Positions 1-8,816 of a stretch of 64,000 nucleotides of DNA are shown one piece after another. This DNA is from Paracoccaceae bacterium. Lineage in GTDB: Bacteria; Pseudomonadota; Alphaproteobacteria; Rhodobacterales; Rhodobacteraceae. The translations under genes were made by a program, and so were the position numbers. Positions within the stretch are counted from its first letter, which is position 1. Each line of letters starts with the position of its first letter. The notes under the pieces were generated by a model. The model had not been told where the DNA came from. It ran no database searches and saw only the letters and a list, made by a program, of their open reading frames with translations. Where the stretch lies: positions 1,963,620 through 2,027,619 of the forward strand of contig JAHRYM010000001.1 of NCBI GenBank assembly GCA_020622085.1. Direction: 5' to 3'.

Positions 1-645
1 GCCCGGCCCTGTCGACAGCACCATTTCCTGAACGATCAATCCCAGCGGCGCCTCGGCGGGCGCACCCTTGGCCTGCCGCAAGAGCCGCGCGGTGGTGCCC
101 TCCCAGGCCCGCGCCATGGACCGCAGCACCTCGGCCAGTTGCCGCCCGGGCGATTGCGGGAAGGGATCGTCGGTTTCGGCCTCGTAGGCCGCCAGCGCCG
201 CCGCCAGCGTCGGGGCCGAAGGGGCGGCGGAAAACATGTCCGGGTCCAGCCGCGCGACATGGATCGCATAGGTCTGGATGAAGCGCAGGTAGATCGCATC
301 GGCGATCGCCGCTCCGTGGGTTTCCGTCAGCGCGGCGTGGCGCGCGGTATTCATGCCGATGTTGAGAATCGTCCCCGGCCCGCCCCATTCGGGGTTTGCG
401 GGCGAAGGTCGGACGGCGACCAGCGGATGCGCCCCGAAACATTCCGCCAGCCTTGGCGTTTCCAGCACCTGTCCCGCCGCGATGGCTCGCACGGTCTCGG
501 TTGGCAACGAAACAGTGCGCGGCACCGGCATGTCGAGCCGGATCAGCCGTTGCAGGCATTTCGCGCGCCAGCCGTGCCGCGCGGTCTCGACCGGGGCGCC
601 GGGCGTGATCTCGACAAAGGGGCATGGCTCGGCTGGTTTCTGCAC
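1..645 (-). CDS. ppdK: PEP/pyruvate-binding enzyme, pyruvate phosphate dikinase-like (N-terminal part)
   Basis: Partial gene running off the left edge; 215 codons are visible. The start is a GTG at 645, eight bases after an AGGAG. The product opens with a short segment and then reads like the nucleotide-binding half of pyruvate phosphate dikinase / PEP synthase proteins: VAVRPSPANPEWGGPGT and later LGLIVQEMV match the PEP/pyruvate-binding fold. The N-terminus differs from the classical GGKGANLAEM form, so this may be the shorter Rhodobacter-type protein. It follows glyS on the same strand after about 140 bp. Full PPDK would interconvert pyruvate, ATP and Pi with PEP, AMP and PPi. The family is fairly secure; the exact enzyme is not, because the swivelling-His and PEP domains lie outside the window. 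Confidence 0.7.
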   Translation of the reverse strand, partial: MQKPAEPCPFVEITPGAPVETARHGWRAKCLQRLIRLDMPVPRTVSLPTETVRAIAAGQVLETPRLAECFGAHPLVAVRPSPANPEWGGPGTILNIGMNTARHAALTETHGAAIADAIYLRFIQTYAIHVARLDPDMFSAAPSAPTLAAALAAYEAETDDPFPQSPGRQLAEVLRSMARAWEGTTARLLRQAKGAPAEAPLGLIVQEMVLSTGPG

Positions 646-745
646 TGCGGCGTCTCCTGATGACGCGCAGCATACAAAGGGCCGGTCGCGGGGCAAGGAA
701 AACTCTGCCCCGCACATGAAAGACGGCACGGAAATCACCGGAAAC

Positions 746-774
746 GGGCGGGGCGGTGCAGATACGCCCCGCCC
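746..774 (-). terminator. GC-rich hairpin downstream of glyS
   Basis: A perfect 10-bp inverted repeat (GGGCGGGGCG / CGCCCCGCCC) with a 9-nt loop lies 11 bases after the glyS stop. On the minus strand it is followed by only a short T stretch (GTTTCC), so it may be a weak terminator or an attenuator before the ppdK-like gene. Confidence 0.45.
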
Positions 775-784
775 CGGCCCTTTC

Positions 785-2941
785 TCAGCCCTCGATCCGG
801 GTCAGGTCGGCCACCGACAGGCAGATCTGGCGGATGCGCGACAACAGGTTCAGCCGGTTGCGGCGCACCACGGCATTGTCGCTGTTGACCTGCACAGCCT
901 CGAAGAACGCGTCGATCGGCGCGCGAAGGCTGGCCATCGCCGCCATCGCCTGCCCGAAGTCTTCCGCCGCCATCGCCGGCTTGATCCGCGCCTCGGCGGC
1001 ATCAAGGGCGGCGAACAGCGCGCGTTCCTCGTCGGTTTCTGCAAACTTCACATCGGCGCCGTAGCTGTATTCGACGCCATCCTTTTCCTCGGCCTGGGTC
1101 AGGATGTTGTTGGCACGCTTGAAGCCCTGGATCAGGTTGCCGCCATCCTCGGTCTTGAGGAACGCCGCCAGCGCCTCGGCCCGTTTCACCAGCAGCGTGA
1201 GGTCGTCGTTGCCGGGCCCCGCGGCGCTTGTCGCCGCAGACGGCAACGGAGCAAGGCAGGCGTCGATCACGTCATGGCGGATGCCTTCGTCGCGGAGGTG
1301 GACCTTGAGGCGGTCGTGGAAGAAGGCGAGGAGGTCTTTTGCTTCAGGTTCTGGGAAGGTTGCTGAGAGATTGGGGTTCGCGTCCATTGCCCAACGCTGA
1401 CGGGCGCTCTCATTCATTGTCAGTGCTTGTCTGATGTATTGTATCAGGCTCAACCGGACTTGGTTCGCAACAATAATGCGAATGGCTCCAATTGCAGAAC
1501 GACGAAGGGCATAGGGATCTTTGCTGCCTGTCGGCTTCTCATTCAAAACCCAAAAGCCGGTAAGCGTGTCCAACTTCTCTGCCAATGAAACTGCAATCGC
1601 AGTCACCTCATTTGGAACTGCATCTGATGGACCGAGTGGCGCGTAATGTGATGCACAAATCTCTGCAATGTGCGCAGGATGCCCTTCATGTAACGCGAGA
1701 TAGCGGCCAATTACTCCTTGAAGCTCCGGGAACTCACGAACAGTTTGTGTCCGCAGGTCAGACTTCATTATATAGCAAGCTTCTTTTGCATCTTCCTTCT
1801 TACCACCCAAATCAGAGACTATTTGCTCCGACAAGCTGCTCAGCCGGGGGATGCGGTCCCAAATACTGCCAAGGCTGTTCTGGTAGGTTACTAATGCCAG
1901 CATCGCAGTCATTGCACCTAGCGATTCACTATCGACAGTTCTTATGTCGTTTTCCCAGAAGAATTTCGCATCCGACAGCCGCGCCGACAGGACCTTGAGG
2001 TTGCCCTTCAGGATCGTCGCGCCATCGTCGGGGGTTTCGCGGTTGGCCACGGTCACAAAGCCTTCGATCCGGCCCGTGGCGGGGTTTTTCAGCGAAAAGA
2101 ACTTCTGGTGCTCCTTCATCGAGGTTTGCAGCACCTCGGGCGGCAGGTCGAGGAAGGCATCCGGGATGCGACCCATCAGGACCACGGGCCATTCCACCAA
2201 GCCCGCGACCTCGGTCAGAAGGCCCGCGTCAGGCACCATTTCAAGCCCGGCGGCGAAGGCGGCGTTCTGGGCATCGGCGAGGATATGCGCCTCGCGTTCG
2301 GCACTGTCGAGCATGACCTTGGCGCGCAAGAGCTTCGCGCGGTAGTCATCGAAGGAATGCACGGCAAAGCGTCCCGCACCCATGAAGCGATGGCCCTCGG
2401 TGGTGTTGCCCGCTTTGATGCCGTCCACGTCCAGCGCGACGACCTCGGCCCCGGCCTCGGTGGTCATCTGGCAAAGGATCGTATGCAGCGGGCGCACCCA
2501 GCGCAACGAACCCGACCCCCAGCGCATCGACTTCGGCCAGGGGAAATCGCGGATCGCGGCTTCCAGCACCTCGGCCACGATGGCCTGTGCGCTGCGGCCC
2601 GGCTTTTCGATGACGGCAAACCAGACTTGCGCCTTCTTGTCGTCGCGCAACTCAAGCTGATCCTTCGTCAGGCCGGTCGACCGCAGAAAGCCCTCCAGCG
2701 CGGCGGCGGGGGCGTCGGCGCGGGGGCCCTTGCGTTCCTCGCGCACCGGGCGGCTTTCCGCGGTCAGCCCCTCGATGGTCAGCGTCAGGCGGCGCGGGGT
2801 GGAAAAGGCCCCGGCGCTGGCATAGGTCAGCCCGGCCTGAACCAGACCGTCGGTCACAAGGCGCTTCAGGTCTTCACGCGCGCGGGCCTGCATCCGGGCC
2901 GGGATTTCTTCGGAAAAGAGTTCGATCAGCAGATCGGGCAT
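785..2941 (-). CDS. glyS: Glycyl-tRNA synthetase beta subunit
   Basis: Beta chain (718 aa) of the alpha2beta2 bacterial glycyl-tRNA synthetase, which charges tRNA-Gly in the cytoplasm together with GlyQ. It opens with MPDLLIELFSEEIPARMQ, typical of the family, and contains SARLSDAKFFWENDIRTV, TLTGFWVLNEKPTGSKDP and FALRR-like motifs in order. The reading frame stays open to 3121, but the extra 60 residues overlap the upstream gene out of phase, so ATG 2941 is chosen; it lies one base after the upstream stop. Oddity: codons for residues of about 328-535 are much AT-richer and less GC3-biased than the rest, while the protein remains well conserved and in frame. This suggests replacement of the middle of the gene by a homologous segment from a lower-GC relative. 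Confidence 0.97.
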   Translation of the reverse strand: MPDLLIELFSEEIPARMQARAREDLKRLVTDGLVQAGLTYASAGAFSTPRRLTLTIEGLTAESRPVREERKGPRADAPAAALEGFLRSTGLTKDQLELRDDKKAQVWFAVIEKPGRSAQAIVAEVLEAAIRDFPWPKSMRWGSGSLRWVRPLHTILCQMTTEAGAEVVALDVDGIKAGNTTEGHRFMGAGRFAVHSFDDYRAKLLRAKVMLDSAEREAHILADAQNAAFAAGLEMVPDAGLLTEVAGLVEWPVVLMGRIPDAFLDLPPEVLQTSMKEHQKFFSLKNPATGRIEGFVTVANRETPDDGATILKGNLKVLSARLSDAKFFWENDIRTVDSESLGAMTAMLALVTYQNSLGSIWDRIPRLSSLSEQIVSDLGGKKEDAKEACYIMKSDLRTQTVREFPELQGVIGRYLALHEGHPAHIAEICASHYAPLGPSDAVPNEVTAIAVSLAEKLDTLTGFWVLNEKPTGSKDPYALRRSAIGAIRIIVANQVRLSLIQYIRQALTMNESARQRWAMDANPNLSATFPEPEAKDLLAFFHDRLKVHLRDEGIRHDVIDACLAPLPSAATSAAGPGNDDLTLLVKRAEALAAFLKTEDGGNLIQGFKRANNILTQAEEKDGVEYSYGADVKFAETDEERALFAALDAAEARIKPAMAAEDFGQAMAAMASLRAPIDAFFEAVQVNSDNAVVRRNRLNLLSRIRQICLSVADLTRIEG
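1335..1965. other. AT-richer mosaic segment inside glyS
   Basis: Composition changes sharply inside glyS. Hand counts of G+C per 60-base line give 29 at 1441-1500, 32 at 1501-1560 and 25 at 1741-1800, against 45 at 1201-1260 and 50 at 2701-2760. Codons ending in A or T are frequent only here. The frame is intact, as expected for homologous allele replacement rather than insertion of a foreign gene. Boundaries are approximate. Confidence 0.7.
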
Positions 2942-2942
2942 G

Positions 2943-3440
2943 TCAGTTCCCCGTGCCTTCGGCGCCGCTTTCGGCCGTATCGTTGAGTTGCTGCCAGGCA
3001 TAGGCCCGGCCATCGGGATAGACCGCGACGACGCGATCGACGCCGGGGTGGATGTTCTTTTGCGACAGGAACGCCACCGCCGCCCCGGTTTCCAGATCGG
3101 TGCCGATGCGGTTGGCGTCAAAGCAGTCGAACCAGCCGGGCGCGATGGTGGGCGTCGGGTGGGCGTAGACGACGTAGGTTTCCGTCAGCGTGGCGATGGC
3201 GGTCTGGCTGTGGAAACAGGCCCGGAACCGCAGCGGCGAGCTGTCGGCGTCGATGCCCTGGAAGGCGTCGGACAGCATCGGTTCCGGCGTGCCGCCGCCG
3301 ATGGGGGTCAGAAGGATCGTCGCTGCCGGGGCATCGGCCGGCACGGCAAAGTAGAAGGCATAGACCTGCTGGTAGTAGATGAGCGCGCCGACCAGAAGTG
3401 CGATGACCACGAGAAAGCCTCCGACAATGCTGCCCTTCAT
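2943..3440 (-). CDS. Small single-pass membrane protein, DUF6446-like
   Basis: 165-aa protein with an N-terminal hydrophobic segment (residues about 4-24, [21 protein letters not shown]) followed by an extracytoplasmic domain containing two cysteines (RACFHSQT and WFDCFD). Its ATG overlaps the glyQ stop as ATGA and its stop is one base from the glyS ATG, so all three are probably translationally coupled. From memory, Rhodobacterales genomes carry an uncharacterised protein of this shape (DUF6446) between glyQ and glyS; that is recollection, not a search result. No enzymatic motif is visible. The frame is open further upstream to 3497, but that extension is an arginine-rich read of the glyQ end and is rejected. 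Confidence 0.8.
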   Translation of the reverse strand: MKGSIVGGFLVVIALLVGALIYYQQVYAFYFAVPADAPAATILLTPIGGGTPEPMLSDAFQGIDADSSPLRFRACFHSQTAIATLTETYVVYAHPTPTIAPGWFDCFDANRIGTDLETGAAVAFLSQKNIHPGVDRVVAVYPDGRAYAWQQLNDTAESGAEGTGN

Positions 3441-4375
3441 GCGCCGGCCACGGCGGCGCCGCCCCCCGCCTCGGTGGTGACGAAGGCATCGGCGCATTTC
3501 TTCGCCAGCGTCCGGACTCGGCCGATATAGGCCTGCCGTTCGGTCACGGAAATCACGCCGCGCGCGTCCAGAAGGTTGAAAAGGTGGCTCGCCTTGATCG
3601 CCTGGTCATAGGCCGGATGTGCCATGACGATGGTGCGCCCCGCCTTGTCGGGCTGCGGGGCGGCAAGGATCCGTTCACATTCGGCCTCGGCGTCCTTGAA
3701 ATGCTGGAACAGCATCTCGGTATCGGCCTGATCGAAGTTCCAGCGCGAATATTCCTGTTCGGTCTGGCGGAAGACGTCGCCATAAGTCAGCGGGATCGGC
3801 GCGTCGGGGTCGTTGAAGGGCATGTCCATGACATGATCGACGCCCAGCACATACATCGCCAGCCGTTCAAGCCCGTAGGTCAGCTCGCCCGAGACCGGCT
3901 TGCAGTCATGGCCGCCGACCTGCTGGAAATAGGTGAACTGCGACACTTCCATGCCGTCGCACCAGACCTCCCACCCGAGGCCCCAAGCGCCAAGGGTCGG
4001 GGATTCCCAATCATCCTCGACAAAGCGGATGTCGTGCAGGCCAGTGTCGATGCCGATGGCATCAAGGCTGCCCAAATACAGCGCCTGCAACTGGGGCGGC
4101 GAGGGTTTGATCAGCACCTGGTATTGATAATAGTGCTGAAGCCGGTTCGGGTTTTCGCCATAGCGCCCGTCGGTCGGGCGGCGCGAGGGCTGGACATAGG
4201 CCGCGGCCCAGGGGCGGCTGCCCAGCGACCGCAGCGTGGTGGCCGGGTGGAAGGTGCCCGCCCCCACCTCCATGTCATAGGGTTGCAGGATCGCGCAGCC
4301 CTGCCGGGCCCAGTAATTCTGCAGCCTCAGGATGATTTCCTGAAACGAACGGGGGGCGGTATCGGCGTTGGTCAT
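3437..4375 (-). CDS. glyQ: Glycyl-tRNA synthetase alpha subunit
   Basis: Catalytic alpha chain (312 aa) of heterotetrameric GlyRS. It shows the class-II-like core from the very N-terminus: [36 protein letters not shown], and then [18 protein letters not shown] and a [11 protein letters not shown] stretch, all diagnostic. The start at ATG 4375 gives the usual family length; an in-frame ATG 31 codons upstream would add an arginine-rich tail lacking family similarity. First gene of the block glyQ, DUF6446-like, glyS, ppdK-like; the promoter should lie in 4376-4639, shared with the divergent SPOR-domain gene. Confidence 0.98.
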   Translation of the reverse strand: MTNADTAPRSFQEIILRLQNYWARQGCAILQPYDMEVGAGTFHPATTLRSLGSRPWAAAYVQPSRRPTDGRYGENPNRLQHYYQYQVLIKPSPPQLQALYLGSLDAIGIDTGLHDIRFVEDDWESPTLGAWGLGWEVWCDGMEVSQFTYFQQVGGHDCKPVSGELTYGLERLAMYVLGVDHVMDMPFNDPDAPIPLTYGDVFRQTEQEYSRWNFDQADTEMLFQHFKDAEAECERILAAPQPDKAGRTIVMAHPAYDQAIKASHLFNLLDARGVISVTERQAYIGRVRTLAKKCADAFVTTEAGGGAAVAGA

Positions 4376-4639
4376 CGGGTCTTGCCTGTGGCTGAAAGGC
4401 CGTCGATCGGCCATCGCGGTTCCGGGGCGTTTGGCCGTCTTACTAGGCAGTCGCGCGCGCCAAGGCAACAGGGGGCTGGGGGACGCAAGGCGGCCCTGAC
4501 CGGGCCTTCAGCAGCTTTTGAGGGGTGACGTTCTGCGCCAACCTGCTTAGGGTCTGCACCGGATTCGGGGAAAGGCCGGCATTGGCGGCGCGGCCTGCAG
4601 GGCCAACCCCGGGAACAAGGGCAGTTTCGGGCAGGGCAA

Positions 4640-6481
4640 ATGCGGCAGTTTATTTTGGGATTGGGGCTGGCGCTTTGCGTCACGATATCGGCCGGACAGG
4701 CGCTGGCTCAGGATGTCTGGCTCCAGATCGAGGCGCGACCGACGAAGGCCGAGGCCGAGGACCGCGCCCGCGCCTATGCCGGCCTGTTCGACAATGTTCG
4801 CGGTTTTTCGCTGGGAAATGGCTGGTTCGGGATCGTGCTTGGGCCGTTCTCGCGGGATGAGGCCGAACGGCAGCTGAAGCTGCTCAAAAGCGAACGGATG
4901 ATCCCGCGCGACAGTTATCTGGCCGAAGACAAGGCCTTGCGCGATCCGTTCTGGCCCATGGCGGTTGCGCCGCGCGCGGGCAGCGGCACGGCGGACGGCA
5001 CGGCGGATGGCACGGCGGACGGCACGCAGGATGCGGTCACGCAGGGCGAGGTGGCGCGGGACGAGGGCGCCCAGGATGGCGCCGCCGCCGGCCAGGTCGC
5101 TGACGCCCCCACCACCGATGCCACCCCCCTGCCGCAAGGTGGCGCCGCCACTGCGGAAACGCTGGCCGAGGCGCGCGCCGCCGAAGCCCGGCTGTCGCAA
5201 TCCGACCGCGAACTGATCCAGAGCGCGCTGCTCTGGAACGGGGTCTACGCCGGCAAGGTCGATGGCGTCATCGGGTCGGGCAGCCGCAAGTCGATTGCCG
5301 CCTGGCAGGACATGGCCGGCCACGAGGCGACCGGAGTGCTGACCACGGCGCAGCGTCAGGCCCTGACCGATGGCTACAGGGCCGAACAGGCAGCACTTGG
5401 GCTTCAGACCCTGCGCGAGGAAGAGGCTGGGATCGAGATCACGATGCCCTTGAACCTTGTCGCTTTCAAGGGCTACGAGCCCCCATTCGTGCAGTTCCAG
5501 GGCAAGACCGGATCGGGATACCAGGTTCTGCTGATTTCCCAGCAAGGCGACGAGAATACGCTGTTCGGCCTTTACGATATCATGCAGACGCTGCAGATCG
5601 TGCCGCTGAACGGTGAACGTGAACGCCGGAAGTCGGCCTTCGTGCTGACGGGCGCCAATGATGATGTCGCCTCATACACTCAGGCCGAACTGCGCGGCGG
5701 GCTGATCCGTGGCTTCACGCTTGTCTGGCACCCGAAGGACGCGGCACAGGCGGCACGCGTGCTTGACGCAATGAAGTCGAGCTTCAAGCCCTTTGGCGAC
5801 AAGGCGCTTGACGAAGGGCTGGGCGAACCCTCGGCCACGCCAGCAGCCGATCTGGTCTCGGGGCTGGAGGTGCGCAGGGCCATTGCCTCGCAAAGCGGCT
5901 TTTATGCCGATGCACAGGGCACCGTCGTGACAACGGCGGATGTGGTGCAGCATTGCAGCCGCCTCACGCTTGACGAGGTTCACGAGGCCGAATTGCTTCT
6001 GGAAGACAAGGCCACGGGCCTTGCGATCCTTCGCCCGCGCGAGGCTCTGGCACCGCCGAGCCATGCCGCCCTTCAGGTGAACCTGCCACGCAGCGGCGTC
6101 GAGATCGCCGTTGCCGGCTATTCCTACGGCGATACGCTGGAGGCGCCGGTCGTGACCTTTGGCACCCTCGCCGGCACGACGGGCCTTGATGGCGAGGCCG
6201 ACCGGCTGCACCTGACCGCCCATACCCGCGATGGTGATGCGGGCGGGCCGGTCTTCGACACCGCCGGATCGGTGATCGGCGTCCTTCTGCCACGCACGGC
6301 CGCCCAGGGGCGCGTCCTGCCCGAAGATACCGGCGCGGCACTCAAGGCCGAACCGATCGCGGCGGCGCTGGCTGCTGCGGGGATCAAACCCGAGACATCG
6401 GTGCTGACCGGAGCGATGCCGGCCGAAGACCTTACTCGGCATGGCCGCGAGATGACGGTTCTGGTATCTTGCTGGGAGTGA
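4640..6481 (+). CDS. Secreted SPOR / peptidoglycan-binding protein with a degenerate trypsin-like domain
   Basis: 613 aa. Residues 1-23 are a signal peptide (cleavage near AQA-like GQALAQ|DV). Residues about 24-95 form a SPOR-like repeat (VWLQIEARPTKAEAEDRA; FGIVLGPFSRDEAERQL). A GTAD-repeat and Ala-rich linker follows to about 175, then a peptidoglycan-binding domain_1 unit (IQSALLWNGVYAGKVDGVIG) at about 190-235. The C-terminal 200 residues have the trypsin/HtrA layout, but the catalytic positions are changed: AHVV-type His is Asp434 (VVTTADVV), the DLALL-type Asp is Gly460 (ATGLAIL), and the GNSGGP Ser is Ala534 (GDAGGPV). It is therefore predicted to be a non-proteolytic, cell-wall-associated periplasmic protein. 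It is divergent from glyQ. The ribosome site before ATG 4640 is weak. Confidence 0.85.
   Translation: MRQFILGLGLALCVTISAGQALAQDVWLQIEARPTKAEAEDRARAYAGLFDNVRGFSLGNGWFGIVLGPFSRDEAERQLKLLKSERMIPRDSYLAEDKALRDPFWPMAVAPRAGSGTADGTADGTADGTQDAVTQGEVARDEGAQDGAAAGQVADAPTTDATPLPQGGAATAETLAEARAAEARLSQSDRELIQSALLWNGVYAGKVDGVIGSGSRKSIAAWQDMAGHEATGVLTTAQRQALTDGYRAEQAALGLQTLREEEAGIEITMPLNLVAFKGYEPPFVQFQGKTGSGYQVLLISQQGDENTLFGLYDIMQTLQIVPLNGERERRKSAFVLTGANDDVASYTQAELRGGLIRGFTLVWHPKDAAQAARVLDAMKSSFKPFGDKALDEGLGEPSATPAADLVSGLEVRRAIASQSGFYADAQGTVVTTADVVQHCSRLTLDEVHEAELLLEDKATGLAILRPREALAPPSHAALQVNLPRSGVEIAVAGYSYGDTLEAPVVTFGTLAGTTGLDGEADRLHLTAHTRDGDAGGPVFDTAGSVIGVLLPRTAAQGRVLPEDTGAALKAEPIAAALAAAGIKPETSVLTGAMPAEDLTRHGREMTVLVSCWE
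4985..5032 (+). repeat. Four 12-bp tandem repeats in coding sequence
   Basis: Four head-to-tail 12-bp units (GGCACGGCGGAC and near copies; the last reads GGCACGCAGGAT) encode GTAD GTAD GTAD GTQD in the linker after the SPOR domain. The unit is a multiple of three, so copy-number change would alter linker length without breaking the frame. Confidence 0.9.
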
Positions 6482-6601
6482 ACCCGACCGCAACGGGGCG
6501 ATGGTCTTGGCAGCCGCCCCGCGGGGCCGCGAGCTTCGCCAGGCAATGACAGGCAACCGGGCCGCGCCGCCTTCGCGCCGCCCACAAGACCCGGAGCACC
6601 C

Positions 6602-7594
6602 ATGCCCTCGACCTGCCCGCCCCCAGCCCAAACCGGCGACGCGCAGCCGGTCGCGCTTGGCCTTGATCTGGGTGGCACCAAGGCCGAAGCCCAGCTTTTT
6701 GACAGTCACTGGCGGGTGATCGCGCGGTGCCGGGTCGCCACCCCCGGCGATTATCCGGCGCTTGTCGCCGCCATCGCCGGGCTGATCGGCTGGGGGCGTG
6801 CGCAGGCCGGCGGGCCCTTGCCTACCGGAATCTCGGCGGCAGGCCGCGTCCACCCCGGGACCGGCCTTGCCCTGACCGCCAATCTGGCCGCAACCGGCCA
6901 TCCCTTTCCCGCCGATATCGCCCGCGCAGCCGGCCAGCCGGTGGCCTTTCTGAACGACGGCCAGGCGCTGACCCTGTCCGAGGCAGCGCTGGGTGTGGCA
7001 CGCGGGCGCGGCACGGTGGCAAGCCTGATCATCGGATCGGGCATCGGCGGCGGCGTGGCCATCGACGGCAGGTTGACAGAAGGCCCCGGAGGTTTCGGCG
7101 GCGAGATCGGCCATGTCGCCATCGCCGCGGCCCCGGTCGTGACCCATGGCCTTCCGCTGCTGCGCTGCGGTTGCGGCAGGACGGGTTGCTATGAAACCCT
7201 CATCGCCGGCCCGGGGATGGAGAGGCTGGCCCTGCACCTGACCGGCCGCGCCTTGACGGCCCCCGAGGTCGCGGCCCTGCGCGAGAGCGATGCCGATGCC
7301 GCGCGTATCTGGTCGGTCTGGTGCGAACTCGTGGCGGAACTCGTGGTGATGCTGACCCTGACGCTTGATCCCGATTGCATCGTGCTGGCGGGCGGGCTGT
7401 CGCGGATCGAGGGGCTCGTGCCCGCACTGACCGGCTCTGCGGCCCGCGTGATGCTGCCCGGCTGGCCACTTCCCGATCTTTGCCTTGCCGAAGCTGGCGA
7501 CGCGAGCGGCGCGCGTGGCGCGGGCTATGCCGCGCTGCAAGGGTTCGCCATGACCCCGGTCACCACTACTCCGACCACAGTGGAGGCGCCATGA
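6602..7594 (+). CDS. nagK: ROK-family sugar kinase, probable N-acetylglucosamine kinase
   Basis: 330 aa. The ATP-binding phosphate loop LGLDLGGTKAEA is at residues 19-31, the catalytic-Asp region FLNDGQALTLSEA in the middle, then GSGIGGGVAIDG, the ROK zinc site GHV...CGCGRTGCYE, and ADENOSINE-motif-like VLAGGLSR. These are the complete ROK hallmarks. Its stop overlaps the nagA start (ATGA at 7591-7594), so the two are translationally coupled. Together they would phosphorylate GlcNAc and deacetylate GlcNAc-6-phosphate, consistent with recycling of peptidoglycan or chitin sugars; the preceding gene is also peptidoglycan-related. Substrate is inferred from the neighbour. A GGAGC motif precedes ATG 6602. 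Confidence 0.85.
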   Translation: MPSTCPPPAQTGDAQPVALGLDLGGTKAEAQLFDSHWRVIARCRVATPGDYPALVAAIAGLIGWGRAQAGGPLPTGISAAGRVHPGTGLALTANLAATGHPFPADIARAAGQPVAFLNDGQALTLSEAALGVARGRGTVASLIIGSGIGGGVAIDGRLTEGPGGFGGEIGHVAIAAAPVVTHGLPLLRCGCGRTGCYETLIAGPGMERLALHLTGRALTAPEVAALRESDADAARIWSVWCELVAELVVMLTLTLDPDCIVLAGGLSRIEGLVPALTGSAARVMLPGWPLPDLCLAEAGDASGARGAGYAALQGFAMTPVTTTPTTVEAP

Positions 7595-8748
7595 AACCCG
7601 CAGCCGTCACCGACTGGATCCTGCCTGATCGCCTTTTCGATGGCGAAACCCTGCGGGGCGGAGTGGCGCTTGGCCTCGCGGAAGGCAAGGTGATCGCCCT
7701 GTCGGCGGTTGGTGCCCTTCCCGACGGGGCCCTGCCCACCCGGATTTCCGGCATCGTGACGCCCGGCTATGTCGACCTGCAGGTGAATGGCGGCGGCGAC
7801 GTGCTTTTGAACAACGCGCCCGTCGCCGCGTCTCTGACGACGATCGCCCGCGCGCATCGCCGGCTTGGCACGGTGGCGATCCTGCCCACGGTGATCACCG
7901 ATGCGCCGGCCGTTCTGGAACGGGCCGTGGACGCGGCCCTTGGCGCAAGGGACAGGCCAGAGATACTTGGCCTGCACATCGAGGGTCCGCACATCAGCCT
8001 CAGGCGGCGCGGCACACACGCGCCCGAACACATCCGCCCCTTCGACGACCTCACCCTTGCGCAGGTTGCGCGGCTTTGCGATGCGGGGGTGGCAGTGATG
8101 GTGACGCTTGCGCCCGAGGCGGTGAAACCGGGTGATGTGGCGCGACTGGTGGCGCGGGGCGCGATCGTCTCGATCGGCCACACCGATGCCACGGCGGCCG
8201 AGGTGCGCGCGCTGCTTGACGAAGGGGCAAGCGCCTTCACCCATCTCTACAACGCCATGTCGCAGATGCAGGGGCGCGCGCCCGGCACGGTCGGCGCGGC
8301 GATCAACTCGACCGCGCATGTCGGCATCATCTGCGACGGCCACCACGTCGCCGACGAAATGATCGGCCTCGCACTGCGTGCCCGCCCGCTGCCGGACCGG
8401 ATGTTCCTTGTCTCGGATGCCATGAGCACGGTCGGCGGATCTGACCGTTTCATGCTCTATGGTCACGAAATCCGCGTGGAAGACGGGCGGCTTGTGAACA
8501 CCGAAGGGGCGCTGGCCGGCGCACATGTAACCATGGCTGAAAGCGTCGCCCGACTGATCACCGTGCTCGGCCTGCCGCCGCAGGAGGCACTGCGGATGGC
8601 GGTCACGGTGCCGGCTGGGCTGATCGACCGGTCGGCACTGGCACGGATCATGGACCGGCCGGCGCGGGATCTTCTGGTCCTCGGGCCGGACTGGATGCCG
8701 CAGGGCACGCTTGCCGACAATTTGCCTGAAAGCGGCCCCGCAGCCTGA
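7591..8748 (+). CDS. nagA: N-acetylglucosamine-6-phosphate deacetylase
   Basis: 385-aa amidohydrolase-superfamily enzyme that removes acetate from GlcNAc-6-P to give glucosamine-6-P in the cytoplasm. Visible family motifs in order: PGYVDLQVNGGGD (N-terminal metal region), LGLHIEGPHIS (metal Glu), SIGHTDATAAE and FTHLYNAM (metal His residues), CDGHHV, and the catalytic Asp in LVSDAMSTVGG. Length is normal. The frame is open for 72 codons upstream, but the ATG at 7591, overlapping the nagK stop, gives the proper N-terminus MKPAAVTDW. No nagB is seen downstream; the next gene is convergent, starting 68 bp away with no obvious terminator in the gap. Confidence 0.93.
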   Translation: MKPAAVTDWILPDRLFDGETLRGGVALGLAEGKVIALSAVGALPDGALPTRISGIVTPGYVDLQVNGGGDVLLNNAPVAASLTTIARAHRRLGTVAILPTVITDAPAVLERAVDAALGARDRPEILGLHIEGPHISLRRRGTHAPEHIRPFDDLTLAQVARLCDAGVAVMVTLAPEAVKPGDVARLVARGAIVSIGHTDATAAEVRALLDEGASAFTHLYNAMSQMQGRAPGTVGAAINSTAHVGIICDGHHVADEMIGLALRARPLPDRMFLVSDAMSTVGGSDRFMLYGHEIRVEDGRLVNTEGALAGAHVTMAESVARLITVLGLPPQEALRMAVTVPAGLIDRSALARIMDRPARDLLVLGPDWMPQGTLADNLPESGPAA

Positions 8749-8816
8749 GGCAGCGTGCGGGCCGGCCGCCTCAGGCCACGGCCCCTGCCCTGGTCACGCC
8801 ATCGCGGCCCGGGGCG

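Noticed and set aside
2942-3121. 60-residue N-terminal extension of GlyS
   Set aside because: It overlaps the DUF6446-like gene out of phase and is unrelated to the GlyS family; the normal N-terminus starts at 2941.
8749-8816. Possible terminator between nagA and ThDP gene 1
   Set aside because: GC-rich, but I could not find a convincing symmetric stem with a T run.
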